Source: CBDDBH01 sp965225625 (GTDB taxonomy: Bacteria; Pseudomonadota; Gammaproteobacteria; JADZEE01). Taken from it: a stretch of DNA of 64,000 nucleotides. Within the stretch, counting starts at the first letter, position 1, and each line of letters starts with the position of its first letter. Location: the NCBI GenBank assembly GCA_965225625.1, contig CBDDBH010000002.1, positions 1-64,000 on the forward strand. The letters are read 5' to 3'. Under the pieces are notes generated by a model. The model did not search any database, was not told the DNA's origin, and saw nothing but the letters and a program-made list of their open reading frames with translations. Shown here in pieces: positions 8,111 to 15,796 of the stretch. Position numbers and translations under genes: made by a program.

Positions 8111-10111
8111 TTACAACCGATATTTGGCGTAGCGCGGAAGGATCGGTTCCAATACTTCCAACAACTCTTCGAGATGCGGTTCATAGTTCTTGGCAAAATT
8201 CACTGCGCTGTTGTAGATAGGCTGGCGCACTTGTTCCGAACTAGCAGTACGCACGGGTCGCTGCGTTTCGTGAAAGCGAGTGCACTGCTCTTCAAACGGA
8301 AGCTCGCAGTATTCGAGCAATCGGCGCACTTCGCTGTCGAGGTTAGCGACAACGTCTTCGTACTGAACGGTGAGCACCCAGCCGGGCAGTACTTCGTGCC
8401 AATGATCCATAATGCGTTGATACTGCAAGTAGTATTCACCAATGTCGGTGAGGTCATAGGTGAAGCTCTGTCCTCGCGCAAACAATTGCCGATAGCAACT
8501 CAAACAACCGTCCAGCGGATGACGGCGTGCGTCGATAATCTTGGCGTTAGGCAGGATCAGGTGCGCAAAGCCAATCGTGGGAAAGTTATTCGGCATCTTG
8601 TCAATAAAGCGTGGCTTGCCTTCAACCCGATGCATCTGCGCAGCTTGCAGGTAGTCCGCGCCTAGCGACTTGAAGTGCTCCTCCCCGAGTTCACGCACGG
8701 CTTCCGGGTAGTTGATGCCGTCGGCGCGATTTCTGCTGAGTGAGGTTGCCACGCGGCCGAGATAATGTAGCTCGGAGGTGCCCTCGACCTGACTATGGCT
8801 GGCGAGGATTTGCTCGAGCAAGGTAGATCCCGAACGTGGCAGGCCGAGTATAAAAATGGGAGCGTTATCCGAATTGCCCAGGCCATCGTTTGCCCGCAAG
8901 AACTCACTGGTGAAAACCTCAATGAGAGCATCGTGGATCACCTCGGTTTGCACCGGGTCATAGTGCTCCAGCATGCGCTGCTGCGAATTGCCTCGCTCAT
9001 AGTATTGCCAGGCAGTTTCAAAATCTTTGCGATCCTCGTAGGCCTTCGCGAGCGAAAAGAGCAAGTTGACCTCGGATTGCTCGCCAATATCGTCCGTCTC
9101 AAGCGCTGCCAGCATTGCTGTAACATCGTCGTCGCTCAGCGTATACAGTTTGAGATTAGCGAGACTCCAATATGTCTCCCCACTGTTCGGCTTGAACGCG
9201 ATGCAGCGGCGATAGGCTTCGACTGCCTCCTCTTGACGCCCGACTGTTTTCAATACGTGGCCAAGTCCAAGCCATGCTCCGGCATGGCGCGGCCGCAATG
9301 CCACGGTGCGCCGGTACGCATCGACAGCCTCGTAGGTCCGGGCTGCCGGAGCCAACGCTGCGGCGAGCAGGAAGTGTGCCTGCGGTCGTTCAGGATCGAT
9401 GCTGACTGCTTTTTGAAAGCAGTCGATGGCTTGCTCCAATTCATGCTGCTCCTGTAGCAGTTTTCCCAGGTCGATTACGGCGTCGATGAAATCCGGTGCA
9501 AGCGATATAACGCGTCGCAGCAGGTTTGCTGCTTTGTCCGGATGGCCTGCCTGGGTCGCAATAACCGACAGTAAGCGTAACGCATCAACATTATTGGGGG
9601 CATTGCCCAACACCTGTCGGCACAGGCGTTCAGCTTGTTCCGGTCGCTTCTGCTTAAGGTGCTCAACAGCCAGGGCAAGTGACTTGCGGTCTGGATTAAA
9701 TTGAAACGATTTCTCGAACGCCGCGTCTGCTTCCTTGCCCCTGCCAAGTGCAGCCAACGCTTTGCCGAGGTTGAAATGCGCTGACTCCAATTGCGGATCC
9801 AAACGTGTGGCTGTCTGCAGCACGTTGACGGCCTCCTTAGCGCGCCCGTCCAGTACCAGCAGATGACCCAGGTCCTCATACGGTTTAGCGAAACTCGGCG
9901 CAAGTTTGATCGCCAGGCGCAGTTGTTGTTCCGCTTTCTTATAGCGCCTGAGTTTCATCAGGATGGCACCTAGCAGTGCCACCATGTTCACATCCTTTGA
10001 ATTTTGCTGAAGTGCCTGCTGGCAAATCGAAACGGCTTTTTCCGGATCACCTGAGTTGAGCAGTTCAATGGCTTCATCGAACGTTGCTCTGGGTGCAAAT
10101 GATTGAGCCAT
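8111..10111 (-). CDS. Tetratricopeptide-repeat sulfotransferase
   Basis: A 666-residue two-part protein. Residues about 1-380 are consecutive 34-residue TPR units (for example AVSICQQALQQNSKDVNMVALLGAILMKL and AHFNLGKALAALGRGKEADAAFEKS). The C-terminal part is a PAPS-dependent sulfotransferase: the 5'-phosphosulfate loop PIFILGLPRSGSTLLEQILA, the conserved KPRFIDKMPNNF region and the 3'-phosphate-binding ARRHPLDGCLSCYRQ. It should transfer sulfate from PAPS to a protein, glycan or small molecule; the acceptor is unknown. The gene converges with the propeller-like gene (37 bases between stops). The TPR-sulfotransferase architecture is common in marine proteobacteria. Confidence 0.88.
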   Translation of the reverse strand: MAQSFAPRATFDEAIELLNSGDPEKAVSICQQALQQNSKDVNMVALLGAILMKLRRYKKAEQQLRLAIKLAPSFAKPYEDLGHLLVLDGRAKEAVNVLQTATRLDPQLESAHFNLGKALAALGRGKEADAAFEKSFQFNPDRKSLALAVEHLKQKRPEQAERLCRQVLGNAPNNVDALRLLSVIATQAGHPDKAANLLRRVISLAPDFIDAVIDLGKLLQEQHELEQAIDCFQKAVSIDPERPQAHFLLAAALAPAARTYEAVDAYRRTVALRPRHAGAWLGLGHVLKTVGRQEEAVEAYRRCIAFKPNSGETYWSLANLKLYTLSDDDVTAMLAALETDDIGEQSEVNLLFSLAKAYEDRKDFETAWQYYERGNSQQRMLEHYDPVQTEVIHDALIEVFTSEFLRANDGLGNSDNAPIFILGLPRSGSTLLEQILASHSQVEGTSELHYLGRVATSLSRNRADGINYPEAVRELGEEHFKSLGADYLQAAQMHRVEGKPRFIDKMPNNFPTIGFAHLILPNAKIIDARRHPLDGCLSCYRQLFARGQSFTYDLTDIGEYYLQYQRIMDHWHEVLPGWVLTVQYEDVVANLDSEVRRLLEYCELPFEEQCTRFHETQRPVRTASSEQVRQPIYNSAVNFAKNYEPHLEELLEVLEPILPRYAKYRL

Positions 10112-10185
10112 AATTTTAAAAAGTCGGGATTCGCAAATGTAAATCCGTGTCGGACTATATTACGGCAAAACCCGATGTTCATTAC

Positions 10186-11382
10186 CTAAGCGGAATCGGC
10201 AGCCGCGGGATCGAGCGCCCGTAAACGCGCATGCACGTAACAATAGGCAAGAAACGCGAACAGCGTACTGGCGGCACCGAGATACATGATGATTGCATAA
10301 CCGAAACCCTTGCCGAGCAGCAAGCCTGCGGCACTCGGCGCGATCGTCATGGCAAGTCCCTGCGCTGCAGGCGTCAGTGCGCAGTAGCGGCCGGTGTGAT
10401 CGAGCTTGGCCAAGGTGCCGAGCTGGTATATGTCGATAAAATTCCAGAACAAGAACACCACACCGGTGCTGATAAAATACATAACCGGACTGACATTAGT
10501 TCCGAACAGCGCCATCGTCACGGCGACGATCCCCAGCGACCAGATCAGCGGCCGGGACAGACCCGCCCGTTGGCTCAACCAATACGCAACCCCGCAGCCG
10601 GTTAGGCTCAAGATAGTGCAGTAAGCCAGAAATTCGCCGACGAATGCGGTTGTGAAGCCGAGATGGACGCCGATACGTTCGAGATAGGACCAGTACGCGC
10701 CCACCATGAAATAAAACCCGAACACCGCACTGAGTCCGATCCACGCAAGCACAGCAGGCAACACAATCGGCTGCGCCGCGCTCTGGGCATCGTTCGCCAC
10801 AGCATCCGCATCGAAGAATGGTGGCAACAGATGGACCAGGCCCAGGCCACAGGCGACGATACCGGCCAGTGTCAGGAACAATCCATTTGGACCCCATTGC
10901 AACGCAATATACGGGAATGAATACAACATCAGCGCGTTAACGACGGCGATGCAGAAAATGAGATAAGTAAAGTTGCGCGCCGTTTGCGTGGAACCGGCGA
11001 CAATAGCCACGACAACGGCGTAGACCGCACCACCGCCTGCCCCGGCTAAGAAGCGCAGCACCATAAGCGTGCTGATCGCATGTGGTAGACAGGACATCAG
11101 GTTAGCCACGATCGCCAGGACTAGTCCGAGCGCAACGGTATGACGTCTGTTGTAGTGCGCAACTGCAAACGAGGCGACGACAGAAGCCACGAACAGACCG
11201 CCGAGATCGGCTGATGCGAGGTATCCCACCTGCTCTACCGTATACCCGGCCTGGTCGACCAGAGTCCCAACCAGGATCGGCATACCCAGGAAATCGACGT
11301 AACCCAGAATCGACAGCGCCACGCACGCCGCAATGCTTGCAGGATAATCAGGACCGATCTTCGCGATGGCTTGTGCCGTCAT
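10186..11382 (-). CDS. MFS transporter
   Basis: A 398-residue integral membrane protein with about twelve hydrophobic segments arranged in two halves, as in the major facilitator superfamily. The loop between helices 2 and 3 (ASFAVAHYNRRHTVALGLVLA) carries the RR signature region, and the first helix region shows GYVDFLGMPILVGTLVDQAGYTVEQVGYLASADLGG. Such sequences resemble carriers of the aromatic-acid/sugar-phosphate type, but no substrate motif is clear. It lies alone between the TPR-sulfotransferase (74 bases downstream) and a divergent GFA gene. The ATG at 11382 is the only good start. Confidence 0.78.
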   Translation of the reverse strand: MTAQAIAKIGPDYPASIAACVALSILGYVDFLGMPILVGTLVDQAGYTVEQVGYLASADLGGLFVASVVASFAVAHYNRRHTVALGLVLAIVANLMSCLPHAISTLMVLRFLAGAGGGAVYAVVVAIVAGSTQTARNFTYLIFCIAVVNALMLYSFPYIALQWGPNGLFLTLAGIVACGLGLVHLLPPFFDADAVANDAQSAAQPIVLPAVLAWIGLSAVFGFYFMVGAYWSYLERIGVHLGFTTAFVGEFLAYCTILSLTGCGVAYWLSQRAGLSRPLIWSLGIVAVTMALFGTNVSPVMYFISTGVVFLFWNFIDIYQLGTLAKLDHTGRYCALTPAAQGLAMTIAPSAAGLLLGKGFGYAIIMYLGAASTLFAFLAYCYVHARLRALDPAAADSA

Positions 11383-11446
11383 CGTATGCTCCCGTTCGGA
11401 TGCTATTATCGACTGCGACGGCGCCGACTCCTAGGCACAGAATCCA

Positions 11447-11854
11447 ATGAACATCTCGGGAAGTTGTTTGTGCGGCAAAGTAACCTACGAAGTCGCTGGC
11501 CCGCTAGGCGATGTCGCCAATTGCCACTGTTCCATGTGCCGTAAAGCACATGGCGCTGCATTCGGAACTTACGCAAACGTGAATTCCGAGGACTTCCGGT
11601 GGACCTCTGGCGAAGAATGCGTTTGTGAATACGCCGCGAGTTTGCAAGGTCGCCGATGCTTCTGCAGAAACTGCGGATCACTCGTAGCGGCGCGCTATGC
11701 TGGTAAGATTTTTCAGATAACGCTAGGTACCGTGGACGGTGATCCGTGCGTCAGGCCGGGAATGCATATTTTTGTTGGGTCTAAAGCGGCGTGGTATGAA
11801 CTCACCGATAACATATCCGCGTTTGAAGACTGGGCCCCTGAGATGCAACCGTAA
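11447..11854 (+). CDS. GFA/CENP-V domain zinc protein
   Basis: A 135-residue protein of the glutathione-dependent formaldehyde-activating (GFA) fold. The zinc ligands are visible as CLCGKVTYEV, NCHCSMCRKAHGAAF and RCFCRNCGSLVAA, with the usual order and spacing. The family includes S-hydroxymethylglutathione synthase, but most bacterial members, including short ones like this, have unknown roles. The gene is divergent from the MFS gene and converges with the HpaB-type gene (24 bases between ends). Confidence 0.85.
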   Translation: MNISGSCLCGKVTYEVAGPLGDVANCHCSMCRKAHGAAFGTYANVNSEDFRWTSGEECVCEYAASLQGRRCFCRNCGSLVAARYAGKIFQITLGTVDGDPCVRPGMHIFVGSKAAWYELTDNISAFEDWAPEMQP

Positions 11855-11878
11855 CTTATTTACCTCTCATCCGACCAA

Positions 11879-13357
11879 CTACGCCACGGCAGTTTTCCCC
11901 GGCGCCTCCGGCACATCGTAGCTCGACATCAGTTCGTCCACGTACCCATCGAACATCGCCCAAGGTGCTTCGCGAAAACTGTGGTTGCGTATGATGAATG
12001 ACGCACCGGCGTAAAACTTCTCATACTGTTGATGGCGGCCGGCGAACTCGCTGCCGACAATATCCCACACCAGTTTAAACAGCTTGATACGCTCCAACGC
12101 CGGTAACTGTGGCGTTTGCCAGTATTGTTCGAACTTCTCGCGCAAGGCGTCGTCGTGCATGACGCTGACGCTCGCGGGCATTTGAAACACGCCGCCGCCG
12201 GACAGTTCGCGTAAGGTATCAATAAGTTCAGAGTGCGTTTGCGTACACCAATGCAGGGCCGCATACATCATGCGGCGGTTGAAGGTCTTGAAACCCTGCG
12301 GCCAGTCCTCGGCGGCTTCGATCTGACCGCAAACCATACCGGCAAGCCCAGCTTCCAACGCCGCTAGCTTTCCCAGTGTTTCTCTAACCGCGGGAACTTT
12401 GTCGGCGCCGGTCGACTTCACAACCTTGCTCGCCAAACCGATGATCAACTTGAGCTTCGACAGGAAACGGACGTTGGATTGATGATTGCCGTAGCAATGC
12501 GATGGTGTCTGGATATAAATGTTACGGGACAAATCAGGATCGTCCATTACAAACACCCGTTCCCACGGCACTTTGACGTTATCGCACATGACCATGCTGT
12601 CGGTCTCGTCGAAACGCCAACTCAGCGGACTATCGAATTCGTTGGCAGCGTTCAGTTCCAACGGTTGCCGCGACCACAACGTGAGTCCCGGGGTATTGAC
12701 GGGTACCGCACAGGTCACCGCCTGCTTGGTCTGGCTGGATGCGAGCGGAATCAGATTACCTATCCAGATCTCATTGGCGAGCACGCCGCCGGTTGCGAGC
12801 ATTTTCATGCCGGAGACAACGATACCGTCGTCCTCTTCGTTCACCACCTGCAGAGATGGAATAGGCAGATTCTGGCGTTCGTAATACTCGGGGTCACGCG
12901 CCGCCTGCGGCGGCAGAACGGCATACACCGGATAGACATCGTTCTTTTTCAAATGCGCGTAGTAGCTCAGCAGGTTGTCACTGAAATTCCGGTTGTCCGT
13001 GTTTAGTATTTCAGGCGCCATCGCCATGCCGGTGACGAAGCTTGCAACATGGTCAGGCGAGCGACCAAACATGCCGTAACTTACGTCGGCTATAACCTGA
13101 TGAACCCGCATGCGTTTGCGCAGATCCTCGCGCGAACGCGCCTGCAGAAAGTACGCTGAATAGCGCTCGCCATCTTCCTCGAAGGTCAAGTCGTCACGGT
13201 GTTCAGGTGCTGCTTTTACGTCATACATGGAAGCGACGGTACGCGCCGCTTTCGCAAAGGCCGGATGCGTGGTTACGTCGTCGACCTTCTCATTACCGAT
13301 ATAAACAACCCGGCCGTCGCGCAATTGTTCCAAATGTTCACTGCCTGTTTTCAACAT
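11879..13357 (-). CDS. HpaB-family flavin-dependent aromatic monooxygenase
   Basis: A 492-residue oxygenase of the 4-hydroxyphenylacetate 3-monooxygenase (HpaB/PvcC) family, two-component enzymes using reduced FAD to ortho-hydroxylate phenols. Family features visible are SYGMFGRSPDHVASFVTGMAM in the N-terminal domain, the FAD-region VVSGMKMLATGGVLANEIWIGNL, and the C-terminal RELSGGGVFQMP and WDIVGSEFAGRHQQYEKFYAG. No HpaC reductase lies in the window. A MarR regulator gene starts 15 bases upstream in the same direction, so the two are probably one transcript. The substrate is unlikely to be 4-hydroxyphenylacetate specifically because no homoprotocatechuate pathway genes are present nearby. 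Confidence 0.85.
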   Translation of the reverse strand: MLKTGSEHLEQLRDGRVVYIGNEKVDDVTTHPAFAKAARTVASMYDVKAAPEHRDDLTFEEDGERYSAYFLQARSREDLRKRMRVHQVIADVSYGMFGRSPDHVASFVTGMAMAPEILNTDNRNFSDNLLSYYAHLKKNDVYPVYAVLPPQAARDPEYYERQNLPIPSLQVVNEEDDGIVVSGMKMLATGGVLANEIWIGNLIPLASSQTKQAVTCAVPVNTPGLTLWSRQPLELNAANEFDSPLSWRFDETDSMVMCDNVKVPWERVFVMDDPDLSRNIYIQTPSHCYGNHQSNVRFLSKLKLIIGLASKVVKSTGADKVPAVRETLGKLAALEAGLAGMVCGQIEAAEDWPQGFKTFNRRMMYAALHWCTQTHSELIDTLRELSGGGVFQMPASVSVMHDDALREKFEQYWQTPQLPALERIKLFKLVWDIVGSEFAGRHQQYEKFYAGASFIIRNHSFREAPWAMFDGYVDELMSSYDVPEAPGKTAVA

Positions 13358-13372
13358 GCCTATGACTCCCGC

Positions 13373-13942
13373 TTAATTTGCTTCCTGCTCACGTTGATGT
13401 TCATGGAGCGAAATCTCGAGTTTCGCGCGCGCCGTCGAGCCGATAAAGCGCTCAAGCAGACGGGCCAGCAGCGTGAACTCTTCCCGCGTGAATTCGTCGA
13501 ACAAAATATTGTTGATGCGCTGTCTAAACGGCGCCAGCTTCTCCAGCGCCGCCATCCCTGCGCGCGTTAGCGTCACCAATACGCCACGGGCGTCAGCTGG
13601 GTTCGGCTGCTTAATCAACAAACCCTTGTCAATTAATTTGTTCGCTTCAACCGTCACGTGCGATGAGGCGACGTGCAGGTACTGCGCCAATGTTTTGATC
13701 CCCACACCGCCAGCCTCCTGGTAGTGAGCTGTGGCGATCAGGATGAAGTACTGCGGTCCAGTGGTACCGATTTCCCGCCCAAATGCTTCACGCACCTCTT
13801 GAAAGCGCGTCGCGGTGACAAACAGCTCGTAAATTACTTCGCGGAAACGATCATCGCGTTTGTTACTAAGCAACTGAGAGCGTGTGACACTCAGTGGCGG
13901 TCGGTAGTCTACGTGTGCTTTTCTGCCGGCGCTTGTAACCAT
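13373..13942 (-). CDS. MarR-family transcriptional regulator
   Basis: A 189-residue winged-helix regulator. The DNA-binding part reads GVGIKTLAQYLHVASSHVTVEANKLIDKGLLIKQPNPADARGVLVTLTRAG, with the typical recognition helix and the D.R wing. MarR proteins sense phenolic or other aromatic ligands and release DNA on binding. It precedes the HpaB-type gene on the same strand and is divergent from the isochorismatase-family gene; a perfect inverted repeat at 13959-13973 lies 17 bases upstream of its start, a probable autoregulatory site. Nicotinate pathways also use a MarR regulator (NicR), which fits the neighbours. Confidence 0.88.
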   Translation of the reverse strand: MVTSAGRKAHVDYRPPLSVTRSQLLSNKRDDRFREVIYELFVTATRFQEVREAFGREIGTTGPQYFILIATAHYQEAGGVGIKTLAQYLHVASSHVTVEANKLIDKGLLIKQPNPADARGVLVTLTRAGMAALEKLAPFRQRINNILFDEFTREEFTLLARLLERFIGSTARAKLEISLHEHQREQEAN

Positions 13943-13958
13943 AGTTGAGATATTTAGT

Positions 13959-13973
13959 TATGTAACATACATA
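13959..13973. promoter_or_regulatory. MarR operator candidate in divergent promoter region
   Basis: TATGTA-ACA-TACATA, a perfect inverted repeat with 3-base spacer in an AT-rich stretch (13943-13998) that contrasts with its surroundings. It sits between the MarR gene (-) and the isochorismatase-family gene (+), the usual place for a MarR operator. Confidence 0.5.
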
Positions 13974-14078
13974 TTTAACCTATACATATATACTTGTCAA
14001 TCATCGGCTGCCAACGTCGACGCGGTGCGACAGAACAGGTAGCATTTAGCAATCAGCTGCCAAGTTCAGGAGTAGGTC

Positions 14079-14711
14079 ATGCCCGATTTTCCCGTCGTTC
14101 GCGAAAAGATTGCGTTGCTCAACGTTGATATGCAGAACTGTTTCGTCGAAAACTCGCCGGTAGCCGCACCCGGTGGTCTCGAGGTGCTTGAGAAGATCAA
14201 CAAATTGATCGGCGCGTGTCGTGAAGCTGGCATACAAATCATTCACGCCGAGCATGTACTCAGGCCAGACGGCAGCAACATGGGCGTGCTGGGCGAAGTC
14301 GTACCGGTGACACGTGAGGGTTTGATAAATAAAGACAGAGATACCGCACAACTGCATCCGGATCTGGCCGTCGCCGATGACGATATTATCCTCGATAAAC
14401 CGCGTTTCGGTGCGTTTCATGGAACTGATCTCGAACTCATTCTGCGCAACAAAGGCATCGATACCATCATCGTGACCGGCATTGCCACCAACGTCTGCTG
14501 CGACACGACGGCGCGTCAGGCGAATATGGCCGATTTCCGTGTGTTTTTCCTGAGCGACGGTAATGCGACATTCCCAATCGGGGACGTTACAGCCGAAGAG
14601 ATCCAGCGGGTGACGTGTGCAACCATGGGTGCATTGTTTGGTCAGGTGATCACTGTCGATGAAATGATCGACAAGATCCGCTCGGCAAGCGCGACCTCCA
14701 ACGCAGCGTAG
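14079..14711 (+). CDS. Isochorismatase-family cysteine hydrolase (maleamate-amidohydrolase-like)
   Basis: A 210-residue cysteine hydrolase with the Asp-Lys-Cys catalytic set of the isochorismatase-like fold: Asp in KIALLNVDMQNCFVE, Lys in DIILDKPRFGAFHGTDLE and Cys in GIATNVCCDTTARQAN. The family cleaves amides or ureido groups (nicotinamide, N-carbamoylsarcosine, maleamate, biuret). The start ATG has AGGAG 6 bases upstream. The convergent neighbour is a maleate-isomerase-like gene and the divergent one a MarR regulator, as in nicotinate degradation where NicF (maleamate hydrolase) and NicE (maleate isomerase) act in succession; that reading is inference. Confidence 0.85.
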   Translation: MPDFPVVREKIALLNVDMQNCFVENSPVAAPGGLEVLEKINKLIGACREAGIQIIHAEHVLRPDGSNMGVLGEVVPVTREGLINKDRDTAQLHPDLAVADDDIILDKPRFGAFHGTDLELILRNKGIDTIIVTGIATNVCCDTTARQANMADFRVFFLSDGNATFPIGDVTAEEIQRVTCATMGALFGQVITVDEMIDKIRSASATSNAA

Positions 14712-14733
14712 TTAATCCGCGTAGCTACAGCGG

Positions 14734-15450
14734 CTAGCCCGCGAGGAGCTTCCCGAATCCCGGGATCGCGTCACCGGCACCTACGCTCTGCAGGCTATGC
14801 CAAGCCACTGACGAGTTACTGGTAATGACCGGCTTGCCGAGTTCTGCCTCTAGCGGTTCGATCACATCGGTCGCGCGAATAGCAGCGCAACTGATGAAAT
14901 AGGCATCGCCATCCTCGCGCCTGTTCGCGACGACGTAGCGCCGCCAATCTTCTGGTGACGGATCAAACATGCCGACACCACTGTTTATGCCCATCCCCGA
15001 TTCATGCACTACCCGAAACCCAGCCCTTTCGAGGAATTCAACCTCACGCTGATTGATGTGTGGCGGATACGGCGTCAGTAGCACGACACTGCTAGCGCCC
15101 AGCATCTTTAGCGCCGCGACGACCGCTTTGGAGGTGGTGGTCGCAGGCAGTCCGGTCGCCGCGCGGATCCGCTCGACAATTTCGTCGTCGGCCCCCTCAT
15201 AGTATGTAGTTGCCGCAGTGCAATGAAACACAATCAAATCCACATTGGCTTGCGCCAATAGTGCTGCCCCCTCCTCTGCCCGATCAGCCATGCCGAGCAC
15301 ATCCGCCTCGTCGGAGCTGAGCAATTCAAGGCGGGTCGTGTGGAAGGTCACCCCTGGTGGGGCGATAGCATGGAACTGCGGTTCACTTGTCGTGTTCGTT
15401 GACGGGAGCAAAATGCCGATCTTTGCGCGGGTGCCGTATTGAATGGTCAT
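14734..15450 (-). CDS. Maleate isomerase / arylmalonate decarboxylase family protein
   Basis: A 238-residue Asp/Glu racemase-fold protein. The N-terminus RAKIGILLPSTNTTSEPQF and the two active-site cysteines, in LIVFHCTAATTYYEG and AYFISCAAIRATDVI, match maleate cis-trans isomerases, which convert maleate to fumarate, more than decarboxylases. I prefer ATG 15450 (MTIQYGTR); an in-frame ATG at 15495 would add 15 residues not typical of the family. It converges with the isochorismatase-family gene (22 bases apart). Together they could finish breakdown of maleamate. Confidence 0.8.
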   Translation of the reverse strand: MTIQYGTRAKIGILLPSTNTTSEPQFHAIAPPGVTFHTTRLELLSSDEADVLGMADRAEEGAALLAQANVDLIVFHCTAATTYYEGADDEIVERIRAATGLPATTTSKAVVAALKMLGASSVVLLTPYPPHINQREVEFLERAGFRVVHESGMGINSGVGMFDPSPEDWRRYVVANRREDGDAYFISCAAIRATDVIEPLEAELGKPVITSNSSVAWHSLQSVGAGDAIPGFGKLLAG

Positions 15451-15513
15451 TTGTGAGTTTGGATCCTTTTGGCGGGGAATCTCCACACTTTTCATGGCGG
15501 AGCACCTATTTTA

Positions 15514-15750
15514 TTACCCCTCATCCTGACCTGTTCTAGAACTCGGCTACGCCTCGTTAAGAACCCCCGGCCCTTGCGGGAGAGGGGTTGGCAGGTAATT
15601 GCTCCTCGACTTTGGCCTCCTGCGTCGTTCTACCTCGTCCATCCGTGGACTCGTCGGCTCTGGCTCCTGATTCGCTCTACCTCGTCCATCCCTGGACTCG
15701 TGCATTACCTGCATTTCCGCCATCCCTGGCGGTCGGGTGAGGGGTTTTGA
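15514..15750. repeat. Degenerate palindromic-repeat region without genes
   Basis: This gap between the maleate-isomerase-like gene and the halogenase-like gene contains no supported gene. It starts with ATTACCCCTCATCC, contains CCCTTGCGGGAGAGGGG as in the perfect repeat at 3398-3452, and ends near GGTGAGGGGTTTTG, so it is a decayed or expanded member of that family. Inside, CTACCTCGTCCATCC.TGGACTCGT occurs twice (15630-15654 and 15677-15701, one mismatch) and CATCCCTGG follows at about 15721. Confidence 0.65.
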
Positions 15751-15796
15751 AATTCAGTAATCCCTCCGTAGTTTTACCGCGGATCTTTGCTTTACG

